Assembly: GCF_004216755.1 (NCBI RefSeq)
Contig: NZ_SGWZ01000001.1
Span: 1,367,134-1,431,133, forward strand
DNA from: Kerstersia gyiorum
GTDB lineage: Bacteria > Pseudomonadota > Gammaproteobacteria > Burkholderiales > Burkholderiaceae_B
DNA length: 64,000 nt
Direction of reading: 5' to 3'
Translations under genes and position numbers: made by a program
Shown: positions 43,501 through 51,496 of the stretch, piece by piece
Position numbering within the stretch: the stretch's first letter is position 1
Layout of the letters: each line of letters opens with the position of its first letter
The notes under the pieces: model-generated
Database searches by the model: none
The model's input: only the letters and a program-made list of their open reading frames with translations
What the model was told of the DNA's origin: nothing

Positions 43501-44352
43501 TTACTTTTTCTTGGTGATTCGCTGGAACTGCACAGCACAGACAGTCGCGGACACCTTCATTGCCTCGCTGTATTCCGGGTAGCCTGAAACCGTGTCGCAG
43601 AAATAGTTGTGATACGCAGCGAGCCACGCGAATTTGGAGAACACTGCCGGTATTGAAGCATAGGTTTTTAGCGCTGATTCGACCTGCTTCTTGTGTCGGC
43701 GAAGAGATTTGGCATCGAGATACTCTCGCTCATCACCCTCAATAATGCACTCTACGAGATAGTTCAAGAAATAACGGCCGTCCGGGCCTTTCAGAACATC
43801 CCGAACTTGAGGGGCAACCTCTCCAGAATAGTAGCCGATGTGCTTGTCAACCAGCTTCATGGTGTTGTCGCACAGCACGACGATGGGATTAACCGCGACC
43901 TTGCTTTCAAGGTCATGGGCTGTCAACAACGCCATGCCGTACACGCTGTTTTCATCCATGAACAACTGGTCAACCGCCAACCCGCCCCGAATGAAGAAAC
44001 CGTTGAGCGCCATCTGGAACTGGTATTCCCTGATGGGCCAAAGGGTGAACCCGAACTCCGATTCCATATCGTCGCTGAATCGAGGATGGGCTAGTACCAC
44101 ATTGTCGGTGAACGACTTGAAATAGAGCATCGACTCGTCGGTATCCTCCTTAAGCCGTGCAATGCTCTTGGCGAGGATTCTGTGAAAACTCTCCAATAGT
44201 GTGTTCGCGGTACCATCCTTGTAGCTGGTGCGAATCCTCTCCGAAAATCCTAGGACATCCAGAAAAGCACAGTACGACAGCCGGTGAACTGGTTTGCCAG
44301 CGGCGAAGTAGTCGTTTTTTGTCTTGTTTTTCTCGTGCGTAGATTTAGTCAT
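43501..44352 (-). CDS. Protein resembling a class III nucleotide cyclase domain
   Basis: Encodes 283 residues of no family that I can name. The layout matches a class III adenylate/guanylate cyclase homology domain: first strand YCAFLDVLGFSERI (Asp32), then a hairpin YFKSFTDNVVLAHP with Asp83 fifty-one residues later (the spacing of the two metal Asp residues), then NGFFIRGGLAVDQLF and VYGMALLTAHDLES, like the dimer-interface region. There is no signal peptide or membrane segment. It lies 91 bp downstream of the UvrD-like gene on the same strand, with AGGAA before the ATG. Enzyme activity is not proven; base-specificity residues could not be assigned. Confidence 0.6.
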   Translation of the reverse strand: MTKSTHEKNKTKNDYFAAGKPVHRLSYCAFLDVLGFSERIRTSYKDGTANTLLESFHRILAKSIARLKEDTDESMLYFKSFTDNVVLAHPRFSDDMESEFGFTLWPIREYQFQMALNGFFIRGGLAVDQLFMDENSVYGMALLTAHDLESKVAVNPIVVLCDNTMKLVDKHIGYYSGEVAPQVRDVLKGPDGRYFLNYLVECIIEGDEREYLDAKSLRRHKKQVESALKTYASIPAVFSKFAWLAAYHNYFCDTVSGYPEYSEAMKVSATVCAVQFQRITKKK

Positions 44353-44443
44353 TGAATTTATAGAGTTCCTGTAAGGGTTGCGGACTACGGTAGAACTGAA
44401 GTCCGTCAGCGCTGTCGGTAGAAGAGCTTCACAGACCTTGCCC

Positions 44444-46204
44444 CTACAACTTATGTCCGCGCAGGATTGGACAGGCCGGCCACAGGGGATCGACGATCAA
44501 CGTGTGAGTGCGAGCACGCGTGATGCCCACACGCAGGACCTTGCGGCTTTTAGGATGCGGTACCTCATCCCCTCGCCAAACGAAGGACGACTGTACCCCT
44601 GCAGCCGTGCGCCGAGCTTCCCGGACAATCACAACACCATCGAACTGCTTCCCCTTGGCCTTATGAAAGTTCATTACCTGGAGCCCAGCAGGAGCCTCGA
44701 TACCATCCAAGATCTGCTCTTGTGCGAGGGCTTGATCTAATGCTAAGCGAGCGTTCGTGTACGCACCGTCGCGCAGCCACTCGTTGGCTAAGCCTGCTGA
44801 AATTCGATGTCCACGTCGGAAGGCGACTAGGAAGTCAAGCTGGGAAGCCACGCGCAGCAACTCATTTTGGCCAGTGTCTCGAAGAGCGTATTTGACGGTA
44901 AGCCAGTCGGTGGCGGGGTCTCCGGTGAAGCCGTCGGCGTGAAGACCTGTAATTAAGCCCCGCAACGCTTTAACGATGTTGATGTTGAGGGTCTTGCCGC
45001 CTCGAATTTTCCCAGCCTGCTCCAAGAGCTTGCTCACGGCGGCCTTAGCTTGTCCGGTCGCCCGCCGCGCAGAGGCGATCAGCTCCATGCTGGCTGCCAC
45101 ATCGAGTTCGAGTTGCGCAAGGTCTTTGGGTTCAAGCAGAAATGCCGCAAATCGTGCCGAGAGTAAGGCCTCGGCCTCGTCGAATAGCAGCTTATGGCGC
45201 ACAGCCTTGCCTACATTAGGTTCGATTGCGTTGAGCGCGTTCGACATACGCAGCGCACTTCTGTTGTTTGACACCAAGATTGCGAGCGTTCGAGGTCGGC
45301 TATCGGACTCCGCGCGGATTTTCGACAGCAACTGAGCTATGGCGCGTCGTAGAACATGGTTCCAGTTCGGTGTTGGGTTTTCTGGCCGATAGGAAAAGGA
45401 AGAGATCCCTTTATAGGGTGCACCGCGCGCCTGCCCGGCCAGAATGTCGTTGGCAAAGAGCAAGATTTCAGAGTCTGGGCTGCGATGGTTCTGAGTGCCC
45501 AGATCAACTTCGAGTGGATGAAGGGCAGCGCGAATCGCTGCGATCCGCTCTGGTCCAACGCCAGGCAGGTAATCGAAGATTTGTTGTTCAAGGTCGGCTA
45601 GGCAAACGATCTGCGCGTGTGGAGCAAGCATTTCAACGCATTGCCACGCGAATTGCCCGGTGTCCTGAGCCTCGTCCACGATGATGATGGGATGCCGCCG
45701 CGCGAGCGAGGAAAGCAAGTGGCTGCTGGTGGCGAGCAGACGAGTGGCGTTGGGAGCGAACAGGTCGAACGCGATGCGGCCCTCTTCGCGGAACAGCCGC
45801 TCGCGCTCAATTAGCCATTGATCCCATTCGTCGTCATCGTCGTCGATGCCCCCGCTCAGAGCCTTCTCATCCTGCGGCAGCAAAATCGACAGTTTTCGCG
45901 GAGCACCGAGCAGGTAGGCGTGCGCCTTCAGGATGTCCCAGAAGAAGGAGTGGAAGGTCTGAATCGAAAGTTGCTCTTGCTCGGCTGCTGTAGCTTCTAG
46001 CTTGGCCGCGTCGAGGATGCGCGTCACTGCCGCGCGCGAGAAGCTTAGGAAAAGCGCGGACTGCCCAGGCGTCATACCCTGTTGAATACGCTTGACCGCC
46101 TTTCGCAGTGCAATGGTCGTCTTACCGCTGCCGGGGCCACCAATGACCAGTGCGTGTCCTTCGCAAGCGAGGACACTGTCGCGAAGCGGGCAAGGCTCGT
46201 TCAT
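44444..46204 (-). CDS. UvrD/Rep-like superfamily 1 helicase (GajB-like)
   Basis: Encodes 586 residues from ATG 46204, two bases after the stop of the OLD-nuclease gene; the longer frame to 46327 lies inside that gene. Helicase motifs: Walker A GGPGSGKTT (22-30), LFLSFSRAAVTRIL, Walker B IIIVDEAQDTGQ (177-181 DEAQD), LADLEQQIF, TQNHRSP, and the late NFHKAKGKQFDGVVIV and VGITRARTHTLIV. The pairing with an OLD nuclease defines Gabija, where GajB senses or remodels DNA. It is about 90 residues longer than B. cereus GajB (494). Confidence 0.85.
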   Translation of the reverse strand: MNEPCPLRDSVLACEGHALVIGGPGSGKTTIALRKAVKRIQQGMTPGQSALFLSFSRAAVTRILDAAKLEATAAEQEQLSIQTFHSFFWDILKAHAYLLGAPRKLSILLPQDEKALSGGIDDDDDEWDQWLIERERLFREEGRIAFDLFAPNATRLLATSSHLLSSLARRHPIIIVDEAQDTGQFAWQCVEMLAPHAQIVCLADLEQQIFDYLPGVGPERIAAIRAALHPLEVDLGTQNHRSPDSEILLFANDILAGQARGAPYKGISSFSYRPENPTPNWNHVLRRAIAQLLSKIRAESDSRPRTLAILVSNNRSALRMSNALNAIEPNVGKAVRHKLLFDEAEALLSARFAAFLLEPKDLAQLELDVAASMELIASARRATGQAKAAVSKLLEQAGKIRGGKTLNINIVKALRGLITGLHADGFTGDPATDWLTVKYALRDTGQNELLRVASQLDFLVAFRRGHRISAGLANEWLRDGAYTNARLALDQALAQEQILDGIEAPAGLQVMNFHKAKGKQFDGVVIVREARRTAAGVQSSFVWRGDEVPHPKSRKVLRVGITRARTHTLIVDPLWPACPILRGHKL

Positions 46205-46206
46205 GG

Positions 46207-48012
46207 CTAGGCGAACAGATCGGCGTTTTCGCCGTCGCCCTCGTTGATGGGCGGCGGCGGCGGGAACAGAGCGAACACGGACGCGAGGAATTGTGTGGCG
46301 GTAGCCGGCAGCTCGTTGAATTCGCACTCTTCAAGAAGGCGGGCCGACCAGCCTGCGCCTTTGTTTCCGCCGAGAGCCTCCTTGGCGACGGCCTTGATAG
46401 CGTCGTCGGATGGGCGCGCGTCGGGGATGGCGATATTGCCATGTTCGCCGTTTGCTTTGAGGTTTGCGAGGAATGACCAAAGTCGATCCACTGGCACTTC
46501 AGCCACCAGGAGGTCTTCAAAGCCCTTGTAGGCGTGCTCGACGTTAATCTCGAAATTTTCCGCAAGTGCCTGCGCCTGCTCGGCTTTGCGCTTCTTCTTG
46601 TAGTCGAGGTCGTAGAAAGCGAAGGTACGCAGCCCCAGCGTTTTGAAGAACTTACCGAATTTGGGCATGTTCGACTCGCCGTCGGCGTCGAAGAACGCCA
46701 CGCCAGCGATGTCCAGAGGCTGCAAATTAGGGTCGTTTTCTTCCATGCGGCGCGCGATGATGGGCATTGCATGCAGCTCAGTGACGCCCTCGACGACAAT
46801 GGCTGCTCGCCCCAGCATGCATTCGGACAGCCCCGAGCGGGAGAATCGCTTGTAGTCGTTGTCTTTGAGGCCCGTTGCGTCGGATACCTTGCGGGCGCTG
46901 ACCATACCGCCGTCACGCGAGAGAAGTAGTGTTTTCGACGGCTCGAATTTCTCGATCACAAAGGGCGAGTGGGAGGTCACGAAGGCCTGGGTGGTCTTCG
47001 TCAGCAGGTATTGGGCGATTCGGCGCTGCGTGTGCGGAGGTACTGCGATCTCGGGCTCCTCCATGGCGAAGATAACGGTGTCGGGTTTGAGATCCGCGAT
47101 GAACGACAACAGAGCGAGCACAAGCGTGTTGACAGTGCCGGTGCCCGCGTGGGGAAAGGGGACGGGGCCTTGGTCGGCAGAGATGGACAGGAAGAACGAC
47201 ATCGTCTTGCGAAGATGCTCGCGCGTGAGCTCCGAGACGTGCAGCTTCGTCGCGTTGCCGGGCGACTCCAACGCGATGTAGCGGGCAAGCCGCTTTTCGA
47301 CCGAACGCAAGACAGGAGCGATCTCAGCGGCATCGGCTTCAATGTCGAGCCCGCGTAGTCGCTCGATGGTCTTTTCCCAAAGAGTCGTGCGAACGCCCTT
47401 GGTGCGTAGGATGATGTCCAGAAGCGAGCCGCGCTCAAGGCTCAGCGCCCGCGATCCCGTCCGCAATGCCCGCAGGTAGAGAAATCCGAACTGCCGCTTG
47501 ATCGGCTTAGAGACGGGCGTCAGTGTGCCTTCTGGCGCGTCAGGGCTGTGGGAAAAGAAAGTTCTGGCTTCGAATTCGTCCTCGGCGAGATCGTACTTGC
47601 CAATGGTCTCCAGACGAAGGCAAGGAACCACATGTGGCGGGTTGGCGGCCTGTACTTCCCCCTCGCCCAAAAGGCGCTGTTCCTCTAAGTGCCAGAACTC
47701 TGTGTTGCCACCGCACTTGGCGTCGATTTCAGCGCTCAATTCGATCAGGACGACTTCTATGCGTAATGGAATTGACTCGGGCTCGGCCCCCTCTTGTGCA
47801 GGCGGGGCCAGATACTGGGCGTTGTAAAAGTCAAACTCGTCAATTGGCGGGAATCGGTTTAGTCGATCTGGCCCCAAGACAAGGTCTAGCGCGTCACAGA
47901 TGGTGCTCTTACCGACGTTATTAGAGCCGACCATGAGCGTGTGCCCATCGAAAAGCAGTTCCGCAGACTTGATGCCCCGAAAATTCGAGATGCCTAGACG
48001 AACTACTTTCAT
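46207..48012 (-). CDS. OLD-family ATPase-TOPRIM nuclease (GajA-like)
   Basis: Encodes 601 residues. N-terminal ABC-type ATPase: Walker A GSNNVGKST (29-37), signature region near 290-300 (GTGTVNTLVL), Walker B VIFAMEEPEI (313-322) and switch His in VTSHSP. C-terminal TOPRIM (about 400-560): Glu408 in VVEGVTEL, acidic clusters FFDADGES and FYDLDYKK. In GajA this architecture gives a nucleotide-regulated DNA-nicking enzyme that acts with GajB against phages. It is first in the three-gene minus-strand cassette. Length is close to GajA (578). Confidence 0.87.
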   Translation of the reverse strand: MKVVRLGISNFRGIKSAELLFDGHTLMVGSNNVGKSTICDALDLVLGPDRLNRFPPIDEFDFYNAQYLAPPAQEGAEPESIPLRIEVVLIELSAEIDAKCGGNTEFWHLEEQRLLGEGEVQAANPPHVVPCLRLETIGKYDLAEDEFEARTFFSHSPDAPEGTLTPVSKPIKRQFGFLYLRALRTGSRALSLERGSLLDIILRTKGVRTTLWEKTIERLRGLDIEADAAEIAPVLRSVEKRLARYIALESPGNATKLHVSELTREHLRKTMSFFLSISADQGPVPFPHAGTGTVNTLVLALLSFIADLKPDTVIFAMEEPEIAVPPHTQRRIAQYLLTKTTQAFVTSHSPFVIEKFEPSKTLLLSRDGGMVSARKVSDATGLKDNDYKRFSRSGLSECMLGRAAIVVEGVTELHAMPIIARRMEENDPNLQPLDIAGVAFFDADGESNMPKFGKFFKTLGLRTFAFYDLDYKKKRKAEQAQALAENFEINVEHAYKGFEDLLVAEVPVDRLWSFLANLKANGEHGNIAIPDARPSDDAIKAVAKEALGGNKGAGWSARLLEECEFNELPATATQFLASVFALFPPPPPINEGDGENADLFA

Positions 48013-48081
48013 TTTCTATTTCCGTTCCGGTTATGGGCAATTCCCAGGACTAAACGTAGAGCTCTTCAAGCCGAATCTTCT

Positions 48082-48103
48082 ATAAATCGTTATATAAACC
48101 GTT
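48082..48103 (-). promoter_or_regulatory. Tandem 12-bp-period repeat in the gajA-like promoter region
   Basis: ATAAATCGTT (48082-48091) and ATAAACCGTT (48094-48103) repeat in the same direction, 70-90 bp upstream of the nuclease gene. They may overlap a promoter or be a regulator site. This short AT-rich stretch contrasts with its surroundings. Confidence 0.35.
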
Positions 48104-48140
48104 CCAATCATCCGCGCTTGGCCGAAACCAAGTGTTGATG

Positions 48141-48273
48141 CAAATAGATAATAAGCGAAATACATGCTTGCGTCTCTGCTTCGCGGACCTCACTGCTCGA
48201 GGTTCGCTGTTCGCTCATCCCTGACGGGACTGGCTATCGCCAGCCTTTCACATCCCTGACGCCTCCGACCTGG
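48141..48273 (+). repeat. Leader repeat copy A (133 bp)
   Basis: Aligns without gaps to 52901-53033 with 16 differences (about 88% identical). The core TTCGCTGTTCGCTCATCCCTGACGGGACTGG is identical in both copies over more than 30 positions (48212-48243 region). It lies upstream of radC. Confidence 0.9.
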
Positions 48274-48506
48274 ATTTTTGATCCGGGTCTGCGCGTGCTG
48301 CGCACTTGCCAACGGCGGGTGTGTGGCTGAGTGGGGTGTAGGCGGTCTTGCTGTTCCCTTCACCGTACCACGGCGTTCTCGCCGTCAATGACTTCGCGTG
48401 CTCGCACGCTTGCGGCCTGTCGGCCGTCTTCGATCCCTGACTGCTTGCGCTGCGCCGTGCTGATCACGGTTCCGGGCAATTCCGCCCGAGCAACCGGAGC
48501 ACGATC

Positions 48507-49016
48507 ATGTCGCAACTGTCCTTTTCCTCGTTCGATGACGCTTTGCTGGTGCGTGACGCCCAGGGGCGCTACCTGCCGGCATCTGTCGATCAAATCCTCG
48601 AAGCGGCACGCCAGGCCATTGAGCTGAAGATGCAACGTGGCGCTGAGTTCACTTCCCCGGCGCTGGTAAAGGAGTACCTGCGCAATAAGTTGGCAGGTTT
48701 TGAGCATGAAATCTTTGCTGTGCTGTTTCTAGATACACGTCACCGGCTGATCGAGTATCGGGAGATGTTCCACGGCACCATCGACAGCGCATCGGTGTAT
48801 CCGCGTGAAGTGGTCAAAGAAGCCCTGCGGCTCAATGCGGCGGCGGTCATTCTCTCGCACAACCATCCGAGCGGGAATCCCGAGCCGTCGAACGCCGACA
48901 AGGTACTGACACAGCGGCTCAAGGACGCGCTGGGGCTGGTGGAGGTGCGCACGCTGGATCATGTGATTGTAGCCGGTGCAAACACAGCGTCGTTTGCAGA
49001 GCATGGACTAATCTGA
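48507..49016 (+). CDS. radC: RadC-family JAB/MPN-domain protein
   Basis: Encodes 169 residues. The MPN/JAB metal motif is visible as LSHNHPSGNPEPSNAD (His-x-His and Asp ligands), preceded by the Glu-containing strand region FAVLFLDTRHRLIEYREMF. RadC-like proteins are standard backbone genes of these elements; despite the name, a repair role is unsupported and their activity is unknown. It keeps the element's + orientation between two minus-strand accessory modules. Confidence 0.9.
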   Translation: MSQLSFSSFDDALLVRDAQGRYLPASVDQILEAARQAIELKMQRGAEFTSPALVKEYLRNKLAGFEHEIFAVLFLDTRHRLIEYREMFHGTIDSASVYPREVVKEALRLNAAAVILSHNHPSGNPEPSNADKVLTQRLKDALGLVEVRTLDHVIVAGANTASFAEHGLI

Positions 49017-49196
49017 CATTTTGGGGCTACGGTCCCTGATTTTCTGCGCTACGCGAGGACTGTGTTTATCTACAGAAACGACCATACATGGTCCATTGAA
49101 CATAGGCAGCCCAACGAGAAGTCCCAGCATCAATCTCCATATACTCCGAGCTATTCAGCATATATTTGCATGCCAGTTGAAAATACCACTAGAAAG

Positions 49197-51047
49197 TTAT
49201 TCTTTTCCGTCTTCCAGATTGTCAAGAATAAGACCGTAATTTTCGCGGAGTTCCTTGTCCACAAGGTGGAAGCGATCCAGATTCAGTGAGGTCCAATGAC
49301 CCTGGTCAATATGCTCTAGCAAAATAATCTGAAACCCACCATGCTTATCCATGTCGATGACAAATTGATTTAGCTCCATTAATACTTTATCCAAGCTACG
49401 GATGTCATCATTGGGCTTACCATCGCTAGAGAAGTACGGCGTACTGACCTGATCTAGCACCAAGAAGGAGGGAACCCAAGGAATTTGTCTCGCCTTAGCT
49501 ATTTCATGAATTGCGAGGAAATAACACACGTGAAGATACAGATAATTTGATGCGCTACCAACATCCGGCATCTTTTCTATAGTAGCCAAATCTGAAGAGT
49601 GTAGATGGATTAACTTCTCCTTTTCATAATAAAAAGCAGAGAAATCGTCATAGCCCTTTAATGGAAGCTTAGCGAGTCGATTGTTGATCAGTGTATTTAA
49701 TTGCTGCTTGGCTAAAGTACTTTTCTCTTCATTTTGATCAACAACTCTCTGCAAGTTTATGATGGCTTCATCGAGATCATCTTGTAGTTCTTTAATATCC
49801 TGGCTCGCGTTGTGACTATAGACATCCAGCTTTGTCTCAAGGCGGCCCAAATAGCGGTAATAATCGTTGGGGTTGTGACTGACTGGGTTGGTTATTTTTA
49901 TTGAAGACAATTCATCCTTGAGCTCTTTTATCCTATTTTCATTGACCTCATGGATGCCTTTCACTTCATCCAAAAATGGAAAACTATTGCGGCTACGTAA
50001 TGATGACTTTATATCGACAAGTTCACGTTGCAATCTGGCAATAACTTCATTGGCGAGTTCGGATGGAAAGATATCGTCGGACTGCGAATTGAAGGCGTTC
50101 ACGGGTTTGAGCGCATCCTCAATTTCTTTCAAATTAGACGTATAGGAGGGCTTGCCTTCGATAAAAGCTTGCAATTGTCTATTCTTTGCGGACAACCGGA
50201 AAATTTCACGCTCTATGCGTTCAATTTCTTTTCTTTGGTCGCTGGGCGGTACGGGCTTTTGCACTAACTCCCGCAGTGTCGTGATGCTGTCCTCATAAGA
50301 ATCAGGAATGCGTTCTATGACTCCTAGTGAATGAGCCTCTCTAGACAAAGACTCAACTTCTTCAGCAAATATATTTGCGGTTTTTTTATAAGATTCATTT
50401 TTTCTCTCCTGAATGGCTCTCTTGCGTTCCAGTTCCAACAGACGGTTGCGTGCAAGCGCTGTACCTACATTCTCCGCCCCAATGGCCATCCGGAAAGTTC
50501 GCTCGATCGCCTCCTGGTATCGGCCATCAGCAGGCCGAATGTAAAGATGGTCTGGTGCGACGATGCTGCTCTGGTCTTGATAACTGTATGCAAGGAAGTT
50601 CCGGAAAGATACTTTAGAGCCGGCCTTGATATATCGCCCGCCATAAGGAACCCGTAAATCAGCATCAATTCCAAAGGCTCCGCTGAGAATTTTTTTTAAA
50701 TTTTCGACCCTGATATTTAATATCGGAGTAGGCGGAATAATTCCGTTCTCACTAAAGTACGCTTGATCAGTCGTTCCATTGCTCTCAGATGGACGTGCTA
50801 TGACGATTTCCTTGTCATTGCTGGAGATCTTGATACCATACCAATCCACCTTTGAGTCGATGTTTGTTTTCGATATTCCAGTGGTTTCGCTTGCCAGCAA
50901 GCAATAATCAATAATAAATAGAATTGATGATTTTCCCTTCCCTGAATCTCCAGTTATCACATTGATGCGATTGTGAAGGAAATCAAGAGTTCTTTTGATT
51001 CCGTTTTTTTGCCAAAGAATGATTTTTGAGATCTGAATATTGCTCAC
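49197..51047 (-). CDS. DUF3732-type ABC/SMC-like ATPase (ABC-3C system)
   Basis: Encodes 616 residues. Walker A is GDSGKGKSS (33-41). Residues about 200-470 are rich in charged heptad-like helices (coiled coil). A signature-like VGSASNYLYLHVCYFLAIHE follows at about 496, then Walker B FLVLDQVSTPYF, where Gln533 replaces the usual catalytic Glu, a feature of DUF3732 proteins; the switch His is in LLEHID. It starts with GTG overlapping the preceding stop (GTGA). This is the ATPase of a three-component conflict system, comparable to LmuB/DdmC. The gene is AT-rich: 19 G/C in the 60 bases 49681-49740. Confidence 0.85.
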   Translation of the reverse strand: MSNIQISKIILWQKNGIKRTLDFLHNRINVITGDSGKGKSSILFIIDYCLLASETTGISKTNIDSKVDWYGIKISSNDKEIVIARPSESNGTTDQAYFSENGIIPPTPILNIRVENLKKILSGAFGIDADLRVPYGGRYIKAGSKVSFRNFLAYSYQDQSSIVAPDHLYIRPADGRYQEAIERTFRMAIGAENVGTALARNRLLELERKRAIQERKNESYKKTANIFAEEVESLSREAHSLGVIERIPDSYEDSITTLRELVQKPVPPSDQRKEIERIEREIFRLSAKNRQLQAFIEGKPSYTSNLKEIEDALKPVNAFNSQSDDIFPSELANEVIARLQRELVDIKSSLRSRNSFPFLDEVKGIHEVNENRIKELKDELSSIKITNPVSHNPNDYYRYLGRLETKLDVYSHNASQDIKELQDDLDEAIINLQRVVDQNEEKSTLAKQQLNTLINNRLAKLPLKGYDDFSAFYYEKEKLIHLHSSDLATIEKMPDVGSASNYLYLHVCYFLAIHEIAKARQIPWVPSFLVLDQVSTPYFSSDGKPNDDIRSLDKVLMELNQFVIDMDKHGGFQIILLEHIDQGHWTSLNLDRFHLVDKELRENYGLILDNLEDGKE

Positions 51048-51496
51048 AATTCAATCCTGAATATTTGGTAGAGATCGGCAGTGCTTTCGCTGAGAATTAC
51101 GCCGAGATTCGGGCCTGATGCCAATATATCTGATGCAATCTTGCCAATTTCTGATTCACCCTGAAAAAATATCTTTTTCTTGAGGGTGAGGTTATTTCCA
51201 GTCAATGCCGCAACTCCCATCTCTTGTGCCAGAATAATCGCATTCAAGGATGTTATGGTTAAATCCTCATATCTTGATCGAATGGTAATAAATGAAGATG
51301 GATTGGAAACCAGAAGATCTTTGGCGCTTAATACGACACTGTTTTTTCTTTTTAGAATGGAGCGTACGGCCTTATCAAAAGCAAGGGGCAAGATTAGCAT
51401 CGCTTTTGCAAGAGATAAGTGCTGGTCTTCTAAGTTATCTAGCGCACTTTGAATGGCTACCACACCGATCAGTTCATTTTGCGATAAGCGATTCAT
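51044..51496 (-). CDS. ABC-three-component system middle component
   Basis: Encodes 150 residues, starting MNRLSQNELIGVVAIQSALD. Helical, with LILPLAFDKAVRSIL early and FITIRSRYEDLTITSLNAII in the middle, the pattern of the small middle subunits of ABC-3C/Lamassu-like systems, which bridge effector and ATPase. No enzyme motif is seen. The ATG overlaps the upstream TGA (ATGA) and its own TGA overlaps the next GTG, so the three genes are coupled. Confidence 0.78.
   Translation of the reverse strand: MNRLSQNELIGVVAIQSALDNLEDQHLSLAKAMLILPLAFDKAVRSILKRKNSVVLSAKDLLVSNPSSFITIRSRYEDLTITSLNAIILAQEMGVAALTGNNLTLKKKIFFQGESEIGKIASDILASGPNLGVILSESTADLYQIFRIEL

Larger units (their letters stand above)
48013..48506. 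other. Intergenic region: divergent promoter and radC leader
   Basis: 494 bp without a convincing gene. From left to right: the promoter zone of the minus-strand nuclease cassette, repeat copy A (48141-48273), and a GC-rich leader before radC with CGGCCGTCTTCGATCCCTGAC near 48430. Frames across the repeat are broken by stops in copy A, so I read it as untranslated. Confidence 0.6.

Noticed and set aside
46204..46327. N-terminal extension of the UvrD-like protein
   Set aside because: It lies inside the end of the nuclease gene and encodes an Arg-rich run with no helicase homology; the ATG at 46204 directly after the nuclease stop is the natural start.
43501..48012. PARIS (AriA/AriB) as identity of the OLD-type cassette
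   Set aside because: Here the ATPase and TOPRIM are in one polypeptide and the partner is a UvrD helicase, which fits Gabija rather than PARIS.
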